Shown here: positions 34,028-42,750 of the stretch, in pieces
How positions within the stretch are numbered: position 1 is the stretch's first letter
How the letters are laid out: every line of letters starts with the position of its first letter
DNA from: CAYRVX01 sp964427875
Lineage (GTDB): Bacteria > Planctomycetota > Phycisphaerae > SM23-33
NCBI GenBank assembly: GCA_964427875.1
Contig: CAYRVX010000011.1
Span: forward strand, 21,262 to 85,261
Direction: 5' to 3'
Length of the DNA stretch: 64,000 nucleotides
Made by a program: the position numbers and the translations under genes
Notes under the pieces: model-generated
The model's input: the letters and a program-made list of their open reading frames with translations, nothing else
Told to the model about the DNA's origin: nothing
The model's database searches: none

Positions 34028-34201
34028 ATGCCAGCGAAGCTATACCAGGTTCTTGCCGTAACCCCTCCCCCCAAGAACAGCGCAGAGCTGGAGGATGCCA
34101 TCCGCGCATACGTCAAGCAGGGTTACTCCCTGGCCCAGGTCGTTCTTGATTGCGAGGCATCTGCGGCTGGCACGATGTACCTGGTACGTGTGAAGGACTG
34201 A
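34028..34201 (+). CDS. Small DUF4177-like protein (cassette gene 3)
   Basis: A 57-residue protein from ATG 34028, with GGAGATAGACC immediately upstream. The pattern YQVLAVTP, then ELEDAIRAYVKQGYSLAQVV and a final TMYLVRVKD strand is the beta-helix-beta layout of DUF4177 and related small domains (strand, helix with a GY/GW turn, two strands). It is cytosolic, with no signal. Tight spacing places it in the lipoprotein cassette. It is convergent with argG. Confidence 0.65.
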   Translation: MPAKLYQVLAVTPPPKNSAELEDAIRAYVKQGYSLAQVVLDCEASAAGTMYLVRVKD

Positions 34202-34301
34202 GCCGCCCGCCATGGCACACCATCCCTTCCGCTCGCGGCGTGCCGAAAGCCTGGCCGACAATGACTCCTGCGCGTACCGGTAAGTGGCGGCCGCCTCGTC
34301 C

Positions 34302-35516
<1,215 letters not shown>

Positions 35517-35625
35517 GGCTGCTCTCCCGGCGCCTGTGGAAACCGCGCATTGTAACCGCGTTCGGGAAGCACACAACCCCGATATCGAGCAGAAAAAGGG
35601 CCTGTGCGGGAGGGGGATTTCGGGA

Positions 35626-35683
35626 CCTGTATCGCTGAAGCGAACAGGCCTGTTCGCGGGCCTGTTCGCTTCAGCGATACAGG
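35626..35683. repeat. REP-like hairpin A, right of argG
   Basis: A perfect 25-bp inverted repeat (35626-35650 and 35659-35683) with an 8-nt loop TGTTCGCG. It starts CCTGTATCGCTGAAGCG and ends CGCTTCAGCGATACAGG. Its first 28 bp are identical to hairpin B at 36380, and short flanks (TTCGGG before, CTCTT after) also match, so the two copies have the same origin and orientation. Confidence 0.9.
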
Positions 35684-35731
35684 CTCTTCAAGGAACCGTC
35701 CCGAGGACGTGAGATTGACAACTGAGAGGCC

Positions 35732-36352
35732 CTACTTTTCCCGTTTTCCCCTCTTCCGGGACCGCTCGTACCTCTTGTAGGGCACGCCTTCGAGGAAGGC
35801 GTTGAGTTGAAGGGACCTTTTCACCGCCCGCTCGAGGTCGATGTACACCCGCGTGTGCGGGTACTCGCGCCAGTCCCGGCAGACCCCGTGGCGCACGGAT
35901 TGCGTGAGCACATACCGATATGCCAGGCGGCACTGCTTCTCGTCGCGGATGCAGCCGTCGAAGTAGTCCTGGTGCCCCTGCTTGTCCCAGAACCGGCGGC
36001 GGCGCTCGGGCAGGAGATCGTTGATGAGCTTCGCCACCGAGCCATGGATTCGCTGCATCATCCGACCGAAGAACGCCCCGTCCTTGCAGTAACCCAGCAC
36101 GTGGTAGTGGTTGCTCATCAGCGAGGCGATCCAGGGCGTGAAGAGATGCTCCCTGGTGTGATGCTCGAACCGGCCCCAGAAGACCTGCCCGGCTTCTTCG
36201 GAGGCGAAGGCGGGATATTGCCCTTGGCAGCGTGCGGTGATGAAGTACACCTGGTTGCTGACGTACCAATGTTCGAACCGGTGCCCGCCCTGGTATTCGA
36301 CGTGTCGAGTGCGGGAGTACTTGTGGACGGGTTTGTGGGGATGTCCATCCAC
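35732..36352 (-). mobile_element. REP-associated tyrosine transposase (RAYT, Y1/IS200-like)
   Basis: A 206-residue HUH single-strand transposase of the Y1 family. The HUH motif is HYH in SLMSNHYHVLGYC, and the N-terminal strand QVYFITARC precedes it. GRMMQRIHGSVAKLIND is the conserved helix, and the catalytic Tyr lies in CRLAYRYVLTQSVRHG, followed by the RDWREYPH segment. RAYTs are single-copy chromosomal genes flanked by REP palindromes rather than IS ends, which is exactly the layout here: hairpin A 48 bp past its stop and hairpin B 27 bp before its start. The frame is intact. The C-terminus is strongly basic (KRYERSRKRGKREK). Confidence 0.9.
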
Positions 36353-36379
36353 CAGTTGTGCTCTCTGATGCGTTTCGGG

Positions 36380-36426
36380 GACCTGTATCGCTGAAGCGAA
36401 CAGGCCTGTATCGCTTCAGCGATACA
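36380..36426. repeat. REP-like hairpin B, upstream of the RAYT gene
   Basis: A perfect 17-bp inverted repeat (36380-36396 and 36410-36426) with a 13-nt loop AACAGGCCTGTAT. It shares its first 28 bp with hairpin A, but 11 bp of the second arm and loop region are missing, which leaves the shorter stem. It lies between the RAYT start and the aroDE stop codon. Confidence 0.9.
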
Positions 36427-36447
36427 GGCTCTTATCGAACGTCTGTT

Positions 36448-37974
36448 TCATTCGCCCTTCGTCAACCTCTCCAGGACGACATTCCGCATGACTTCCCTGG
36501 GCGCGGGCTTGCCCGTCCAGGTCTCGAACTGCCCGACGGCCTGGTTGACGAACATCTCCACGCCCCCCACGCAGGTGCAGCCCGCCTGGCGGGCGCGGGC
36601 CAGGAGCAGGGTCTCGATGGGGTTGTAGATGGTGTCGAAGACGACCTTCACGCACGGGGGGATGGCCTTGAGCAGGCAGGAGTCGGCGTCGGGGTGCATG
36701 CCGACGGAGGTGCAGTTGATGGCGATTTCGGCGGCCAGCGCATCGAGCGAGTCGAGCCCCGCGGCGGCGCAGGAGAACTCCTCGGCCAGCCGTTCGGCGC
36801 GGGAGACGGTCCGGTTGTATACGGTCACGTCGGCGCCGTAGTGTTTGAGTCCGGCCACGATCGCGCGGGCGGCGCCGCCGGCGCCGAGGACGGCGACGGC
36901 CCGGCCGGCAAGGTCCGCTCGGGCCATGCCCATGCTGCCGCACAACGCATCGAGCGCGCCGGCGTAGTCGGTATTGCTGCCGGCCAGCGAGCCGTCCGGC
37001 CCGATGGTGATCGTGTTGACTGCGCCGATCTTTCGGGCCAGCTCGCCGCAGTTCGCCGCCGGGACGTAGGCCAGGGCGTTCTCCTTGTGGGGGATGGTGA
37101 CGCTGAGCCCGCGCCAGTCCATCCACGGCCTGGCCAGCAGTGCGTCCATGAAGCGTCGGAAGTTCTCCTCGCCGGGCCGGATGAGCAGGGGCACGTAGAC
37201 AGCGTCGAGTCCGGCGGCTTCAAACGCGGCGTTATGAATGGCCGGGCTCATGGAATGGCCCACGGGGCAGGCGATGACGCCGAAGACGGCCGTGTCGGGC
37301 GTGATCCCGTGCCAGCGATAGAGATCGGTGAGCTCGGTGAGCGTCGTCTGTCCCGGCGCGGACTCTTGGCCGGCCGACAAGGCCGCGAACGTCCCGAACG
37401 CGCCGAACTTCCGCGCGAGGATGCGGCTCATCACGCCCGCTTCGCCCATGGCCAGCGCGATGGTGGGCTTGCGGCAGTCACGAAGCAAGTCCAGGGCGCA
37501 GAGGGCATCCTCGGGCCCGCCCGCGGCGAAGGCGATCTTGTTGACCGCGGCGGGCGAGGCGTCCAGGCCGGCGGCGAGGTCGGACAGGTCGGCCGGGCGC
37601 CCGCTGAAATCGTGACGGCTGAGTATGATCCGGCCGGCGGCGGGCCGCTGGCCGGCCGGCGTGGTCTGCTCCACGTCGATCCAGTCGGCGCCGAGCTGCG
37701 CCGCCCGGCGAAGGACGTTGAGCCGGTCGAGATCGTCGCCGTCGAATCGCCCGCCCTCGGCCTTGGGCCGGTACGTGGCGATCGTCTCCAACGGCGCGTC
37801 GGACAGGAGCCGCTCCAGGTGCTCGGCGCCGGGCGGCTCGGCGAGGTAGTCCAGTCGCAGCTCGACGGCGTCGGCGCCCGCGGCGGCGGCGCGGTCCATG
37901 GCGCGGCGCATGGACGAGGCGTCCGGGCAGGTCAGGGGGCAGATCAGTTTCGTTTTTCGGCCTTGCGTCGGCAT
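36448..37974 (-). CDS. aroDE: Bifunctional 3-dehydroquinate dehydratase / shikimate dehydrogenase
   Basis: A 508-residue fusion. The N-terminal type I dehydroquinase (about 8-220) has AVELRLDYL, the catalytic His in IILSRHDFSG, the Schiff-base Lys in AVNKIAFAAG and the GVMSRILARKFG substrate loop. The C-terminal shikimate dehydrogenase (about 235-505) has CPVGHSMSPAIHNAAF, the catalytic Lys in SVTIPHKENAL, GAVNTI, SNTDYAGA, the NADP loop AVLGAGGAARAI with NRT, and VGGVEMFVNQAV. Together they run steps 3 and 4 of the shikimate pathway. The same fusion is known from plants, chlamydiae and planctomycetes and supports the taxonomic guess. Confidence 0.97.
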   Translation of the reverse strand: MPTQGRKTKLICPLTCPDASSMRRAMDRAAAAGADAVELRLDYLAEPPGAEHLERLLSDAPLETIATYRPKAEGGRFDGDDLDRLNVLRRAAQLGADWIDVEQTTPAGQRPAAGRIILSRHDFSGRPADLSDLAAGLDASPAAVNKIAFAAGGPEDALCALDLLRDCRKPTIALAMGEAGVMSRILARKFGAFGTFAALSAGQESAPGQTTLTELTDLYRWHGITPDTAVFGVIACPVGHSMSPAIHNAAFEAAGLDAVYVPLLIRPGEENFRRFMDALLARPWMDWRGLSVTIPHKENALAYVPAANCGELARKIGAVNTITIGPDGSLAGSNTDYAGALDALCGSMGMARADLAGRAVAVLGAGGAARAIVAGLKHYGADVTVYNRTVSRAERLAEEFSCAAAGLDSLDALAAEIAINCTSVGMHPDADSCLLKAIPPCVKVVFDTIYNPIETLLLARARQAGCTCVGGVEMFVNQAVGQFETWTGKPAPREVMRNVVLERLTKGE

Positions 37975-38023
37975 TCGCGGCGTGTGGTCTGGAGGTGCGG
38001 GGCCTGCTGAGGGAAAGACGATC

Positions 38024-38986
38024 TTACTTCCTGGTCCTCGTGCGGCGCTTCTTCGCGCGGTCCCTGTGGTATTTCTCGATCTCCTTCTCCTTGGGCACCT
38101 TCAGCGCGGGGGTACGGGCGGCCGTGGCGATCCGGTTCAACGCGCTCAGGATCTTGATGCCGGGATACTCCTGCCTCACCTCGTACGTGCTGACATCGTC
38201 CGGCCGAATCGTGGCCCTGCCGCGGTCAACGTAGGCCGTCTTCTTTTGCATTTTGACCTCGACGCCGTACGGCCGGACGATCTCGTATATCTGCTCGGCA
38301 CGCTCCTTGCTCATGCGGCGCGCGTCGGCGGCCATGCTGTCGACAATGGTCAGGAAATTGGCGAACCGCTGCTTCTCCGCCTCGATGAGCCACTCGGACA
38401 GGAGCTTGTCCTCCTCGGGGCTCTTGGCAAAAAGCATGAGCTTGTAGGTCCTCATCTCGAGGGTGTGGATCATCTGGTTGTGCTTGGCGATGATCTTCTC
38501 CTTGGCGACCTTCTCCCGGCGGCGCTGCTCGAGTGCAGCCCGGGCCTGGGCGCTGCCGCTCGAGGGCTTCTTGAGCGCTTTGACCTGCCTTTCGCTGAGT
38601 TGGAGGAAGGGCTTGTAGCCTTCCTTGAGTTTGCCGTGGAGCCCCTTCACCGTCGGCAGGGCGGCCCGGACGGCGTCCGTCCTGGCGAAGGAGAGCTGGC
38701 GCAGGAGCCGGTTGATCACGTACAGCCCGTTGGGGTCCGTCGGCATCGAGCGGATCACCTGCGTGAGGTGAGGGATCGAGGCCTTGTCGAGCCATACGGT
38801 TTTCAGGGCGACTTCGGCCTCGACCTTGATGTCCTGATCGTTCCACCAGAACTCGGCGTTGGCCTGGAGCTGCTTGACGATCTCGTCGATCTGCTCTTTG
38901 GTGGCGCCCTGGCCCCGGGCCGGGTGGGCCGGGGCGAACAGCACGATCCCCGCAAGAAGCGCCGCGGCAGCGTGCGGTCTTTTCAT
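38024..38986 (-). CDS. Secreted protein, unknown family, paralogue 1
   Basis: A 320-residue protein with a signal peptide (AAALLAGIVLFAPAHPARG) and an almost wholly helical, charged mature part ending in a Lys/Arg tail (RDRAKKRRTRTRK). It shares its layout with the next gene upstream: TKEQIDEIVKQLQANAE, IPHLTQVIRSM, LYVINRLLRQL, KHNQMIHTLEMRTYKLM, YPGIKILSALNRIATAA and KEKEIEKYHRD. No known domain is recognised. It starts 38 bp after a gap from paralogue 2 of about 213 bp. Confidence 0.75.
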   Translation of the reverse strand: MKRPHAAAALLAGIVLFAPAHPARGQGATKEQIDEIVKQLQANAEFWWNDQDIKVEAEVALKTVWLDKASIPHLTQVIRSMPTDPNGLYVINRLLRQLSFARTDAVRAALPTVKGLHGKLKEGYKPFLQLSERQVKALKKPSSGSAQARAALEQRRREKVAKEKIIAKHNQMIHTLEMRTYKLMLFAKSPEEDKLLSEWLIEAEKQRFANFLTIVDSMAADARRMSKERAEQIYEIVRPYGVEVKMQKKTAYVDRGRATIRPDDVSTYEVRQEYPGIKILSALNRIATAARTPALKVPKEKEIEKYHRDRAKKRRTRTRK

Positions 38987-39199
38987 CAGGCGTTCTCCCG
39001 GCGAAGAGGATGTCTCTGCCTTCCGGGCCCGCGATGCGGCCCGTTTCCTTTAACAGTGGTCAGGCCCCCTGGTTGGCGGTCTTTTTCGGTCGGCGGGGGC
39101 GAAACGGGCATCACCGGCACGGTTCAAAGCGGCAGGCGGGCACGTCCCACAAACCCGGCCGCCGGCGCCTTCATCGCGGCGCGAGCTGTCAAGGCGAGG

Positions 39200-40183
39200 C
39201 TACTTCCTGGGCCCTTTGCCCTTCTGCTTCTTGTGATACTCCTCGATCTCCTTGTTCGTGGGCACCTTCACGGGTTTGAGACTCTTGCTCTTGGCCGCCC
39301 GGGCGATCCGGTTGTAGGCCGCGAGGATCTTGACGCCGGCGTACTCGTTCTTCTTGTCGTAGCTGCTGGGGCCGCTGCGGCTCACGTTGACCGTGGAGGG
39401 ATCGACATAGGGCCTCCTGTTCTGCATGGCAATCCGGGCCAGGTGTGGGCGGAACAGCGGACAGAGCTTCCGGGCCCGTTCCGGCCTCATCTTCTGGACG
39501 TCCCGCGTCAGCTCTTCGAGGATGGTGAGGAACATGGACCTGCCCTTGTGCTCCTCGAGGAAGACGGCCTTGACGAGGGCGAGGTCTTCCTTGGGATCGT
39601 CCGCCGCGCACATGAGTCGGTAGGTCTTCTTCTCTATGTTACCGACCATTCTGTTATGCTTGACGACGGACTGCTCCCTTGCGGTCTTCTGATCGCGGCG
39701 GGACTCCAGAAGCGACATCCGGCCCATGATGGCGTCGGTGGTCATGCCCCGACAGGACTTGGGCAGGACGAGCGCGTCGCTCTGGGCCCTGCTGAGTTGC
39801 GGGATGGTCCTGTAAGCGTTCCTCACGCGGCGGTGGAGGGCCTTGAGGTTCGGCAGGACGCGCCGAATGGCCTCCGGCTTGGCGGCCATGAGCCGGTCCA
39901 GCAGCCGGTTGACCACGTACAGGTTGGCCGTGTCTCGCCCGCCAGAGCGCAGGACGTCGTTCAGGTGGGTGACGGAGTCCTTATCGAACGAGATGTTCTT
40001 CAGGTCGTTCTCGACGGCCTTGCCGATCTCCTCGCCCTTCAGCCACCGTCGGGCGTTTGCCTCGAGCTCACGGACGATCTCGCCGAGCTGCTCCTTGGTG
40101 ACGCTCGCCGCGGCGATCGGCTGAAATGCCGTCAGAGACCAGGCCGCGAGGACCAGCCCGCAGAGCACAAGCCGTCTTCTCAT
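39200..40183 (-). CDS. Secreted protein, unknown family, paralogue 2
   Basis: A 327-residue protein with a signal peptide (VLCGLVLAAWSLTAFQPIAAA). The blocks matching paralogue 1 in the same order are TKEQLGEIVRELEANAR, VTHLNDVLRSG, LYVVNRLLDRL, KHNRMVGNIEKKTYRLM, YAGVKILAAYNRIARAA and TNKEIEEYHKK. Conservation of both the KHN-M helix and the G-KIL-A-NRIA segment suggests a real fold. GGAG lies 8 nt before ATG 40183. It lies 154 bp downstream of the DUF4340 gene on the same strand and could be part of that transcript. Confidence 0.75.
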   Translation of the reverse strand: MRRRLVLCGLVLAAWSLTAFQPIAAASVTKEQLGEIVRELEANARRWLKGEEIGKAVENDLKNISFDKDSVTHLNDVLRSGGRDTANLYVVNRLLDRLMAAKPEAIRRVLPNLKALHRRVRNAYRTIPQLSRAQSDALVLPKSCRGMTTDAIMGRMSLLESRRDQKTAREQSVVKHNRMVGNIEKKTYRLMCAADDPKEDLALVKAVFLEEHKGRSMFLTILEELTRDVQKMRPERARKLCPLFRPHLARIAMQNRRPYVDPSTVNVSRSGPSSYDKKNEYAGVKILAAYNRIARAAKSKSLKPVKVPTNKEIEEYHKKQKGKGPRK

Positions 40184-40337
40184 GGATCGAACTCCGGACA
40201 AATGGACACACTTCGGCCGTGCCCACGGTTCTCTTCGGCGGAGGGACACAATTCCGCCGTATCTACCATGTTAGCAGACACGGCGGCGTTTGGCTGGGTC
40301 TTTTTTCCTCTCGCGGAGCCAAAAGGGCGCGGGGCGC

Positions 40338-42662
40338 TTACTTCCTGAAGTCCTTGAGCGTCTTGGTCATCTTCTCGATGGTCGAGGCCTCCAGTTCGAA
40401 GACGCCCTGCACCGTCGAGGCCGTGCCGTAGCGGTCCTCCATCTTCGTGGCGCCGGCATGCGAGAGCGCGAGGGTGGATTTCCCGCCCTTCTCGTCCGTC
40501 AGCTCCAGCCTCAGCCACGGCTTGTCGAGTCCGTGCTTCGAGAGGTCCGTCGGCGCCTTGTGCGCCACGAACTTCTTGGCGCCGGGCTCCTTGATGTCCT
40601 TCAGGAAGCTCTCGACCTTGTCGGCGTCGATCTTGACGTACCGGTCCGCGGTGTACGTCCAGGTCTTGCCGTCCTTCCTGAGCTCGAGCGAGTCCTTGCC
40701 GGCCGTCAGCTTGATGTTCCGGATCTTGTCGGGGTCGATCTCCCAGATCTTCCGGCTGCGGAGCTCGCCGGCCAGGTCGTCGTAGAGGCTCGGCGCGAAC
40801 TCGCCGACGGAAACGATCTTCCCGCCGGGGACCCATGCGTAGGCGTGCAGGGAGACCTTGGCGACGGTGACGTTGTACGTCTTGATGATCGGCTTGGGGG
40901 CCGGTCTTGTGGTTGCCGGCCCGGTCGTCGGCTGGGTCGTGGCGGGCCTGGTTGCCTGTGTCGTCGGCTCGGTGGTTGGCTGCGTCGTCGGCTTGGTCGT
41001 CGGCTCGGGAGGCTCGGGCGTGCGCTCGGTCGTCGCGATGACCTGCATGATCTCCGTCGCCCTGGCGAAGCTCTGGGGGGCCTGCTTGCCGAGGTGGACG
41101 ATCTTGTCGGCGGAGAGGTCCGCAAGGTGGTCGATGAGCTTGTTGACGTGGTCGGAGTCGGCCGGTGCGGCCAGCGGCGTGCTGAGCGACCAGTCGTCGT
41201 TCGCGTCGCGGGCAAGCGTGAAGGTCTCGTCGATTCGCCGCAACTGGAGGCGGACTGTTCTTTCTCCGTCGGCGAGCTTCAGGAGCGTGCGGTCCCAGTA
41301 GGTGGCGGGTTCGGCCAGCAGGTTCTTCAGGTCGTCCGTCTCGACGACCGCCACGGCGAGCCCCGCGGCCGACTTGACGAACGTCATCTCGCCGGAGGGC
41401 GTCTCGCCGCCGATCAGGAGACTGATCGTCTCCCCCTTGCCCGCCAGGCTGAACGTGAGCTTGGCCGTCGGGCTGTCCAGCCCGTACGTCTTGAGGATGG
41501 CCACGGAGTCCTTGAAGCTGTCCGCCTTCAGATCGGCCGCGCCGTCCAGGAGCTTCTTGACGGTGTCTTCATCGGCCTTGCCCTTCAGGGGCGCGGTCAT
41601 CTCCCACTGACCGTTCTTCTTCGCCAGGGCGGCCTTGCCGGCGGGCACGTCGATCTCGACGCCCGTGATATCGTCGGCGGCCAGACGCAGCACCTTCTTG
41701 ACGCGCAGGTTCACCAGCTTCGGCTGGAGATCCTCCAGCATCGACTTGTCGACCTTGAAGACGGCCGGCTCATCCAGCAGTTTGGCGTAGATCTTCTCGC
41801 CGACCTGCTTCCCGAGGGCCAGGCCGTGGCTCTTTCCGGGCTTGGGGGCGGCCTGGGTCGTGGCGGGCGTGGTGGTGGGCTTCTCCGGCTCCATTTCGAT
41901 GCGAACGAGCAGCCGCGGCTGCGTCAGCCCGTAGGCGGCCAGGTCCTTCGGGGCGTCGGCGACGAACTCGCCGGCCGTCACGCGGGCGGCCTCGTCCAGG
42001 AGCTTCTTGACCTCGTCCTTGTCCGCCGCGGCGGAGATGGGCTTGACGATGCCCCACTTGTCGTCCTTCTTGACCAGCTCGTAGCTGAGCTTCCCGAGGA
42101 CCTCGAGGCGGGCGATCTTGTCGGTCTTGAGGTCCAGGACCGTCTTGTCGCGGAAGTCGCTGAGGGGCTTGTTCAGCTTGTAGGCGAAGTCCACGTCGAC
42201 GATGAAGTCCTGCTCGCTCTTGGCGGGGCGAACGTAGGTCTGGCTGCTTTGCATGGGCCTGGGCCGGCCGACCAGGAGGCGGTAACTGGCCTTCTTGTCG
42301 TCCACGATCGTGACCTTCCAGAGGGGCTTGTCCAACCCGGTGGTCTCGCTTCCGACGTCGCCGGCGGGCCGCCCCTTGAGGTCCTTGAACGCATCGGCCA
42401 CGTCGTTGACGGGCCAGTCCTCGGCCTTTGCCCGGATGGGCTCGACCATCCGCCAGACGTCGTCGACCTTCTTGAACGCCATCTTCTGGGCCTTGCCCTC
42501 GATGGTGAGCGCCACGCACTTGCCGGGCGCGGGCTCGAAGAGCTTCTGCTCCTGGCCCGGCTCCTCGGGCTTCGGCGAGGTGAACAGGTCGCCACGGAAG
42601 AGGGCGAAGGCGATGCAGAGGACGAGGAGTGCGGCCAGGATGATCGCTGTTTTCGGCTTCAT
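40338..42662 (-). CDS. DUF4340 protein of the Gld-type ABC operon
   Basis: A 774-residue protein with one N-terminal membrane anchor (TAIILAALLVLCIAFALFRG) and a long periplasmic part. It is built from repeated DUF4340 units recognisable by the GL-x-P turn followed by a strand: TGLDKPLWKVTI, YGLTQPRLLVRIE, YGLDSPTAKLTFSL and HGLDKPWLRLELTD. KWGIVKPIS and QWEMTAPLKG mark intervening hairpins. A Thr/Pro linker (TTKPTTQPTTEPTTQ type, encoded near 40905-41010) sits between units. DUF4340 proteins are regularly encoded beside GldA/F/G-like ABC genes; their job is unknown. Confidence 0.9.
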   Translation of the reverse strand: MKPKTAIILAALLVLCIAFALFRGDLFTSPKPEEPGQEQKLFEPAPGKCVALTIEGKAQKMAFKKVDDVWRMVEPIRAKAEDWPVNDVADAFKDLKGRPAGDVGSETTGLDKPLWKVTIVDDKKASYRLLVGRPRPMQSSQTYVRPAKSEQDFIVDVDFAYKLNKPLSDFRDKTVLDLKTDKIARLEVLGKLSYELVKKDDKWGIVKPISAAADKDEVKKLLDEAARVTAGEFVADAPKDLAAYGLTQPRLLVRIEMEPEKPTTTPATTQAAPKPGKSHGLALGKQVGEKIYAKLLDEPAVFKVDKSMLEDLQPKLVNLRVKKVLRLAADDITGVEIDVPAGKAALAKKNGQWEMTAPLKGKADEDTVKKLLDGAADLKADSFKDSVAILKTYGLDSPTAKLTFSLAGKGETISLLIGGETPSGEMTFVKSAAGLAVAVVETDDLKNLLAEPATYWDRTLLKLADGERTVRLQLRRIDETFTLARDANDDWSLSTPLAAPADSDHVNKLIDHLADLSADKIVHLGKQAPQSFARATEIMQVIATTERTPEPPEPTTKPTTQPTTEPTTQATRPATTQPTTGPATTRPAPKPIIKTYNVTVAKVSLHAYAWVPGGKIVSVGEFAPSLYDDLAGELRSRKIWEIDPDKIRNIKLTAGKDSLELRKDGKTWTYTADRYVKIDADKVESFLKDIKEPGAKKFVAHKAPTDLSKHGLDKPWLRLELTDEKGGKSTLALSHAGATKMEDRYGTASTVQGVFELEASTIEKMTKTLKDFRK

Positions 42663-42750
42663 GATCCGTTTGCTCCAACCAAGGTTCCCTCTGGCGGGGC
42701 GCTCAGTGTCTCGGCCCCGGGCTTGCGGCAGGTGGTGTGGGGGCCTCGGG

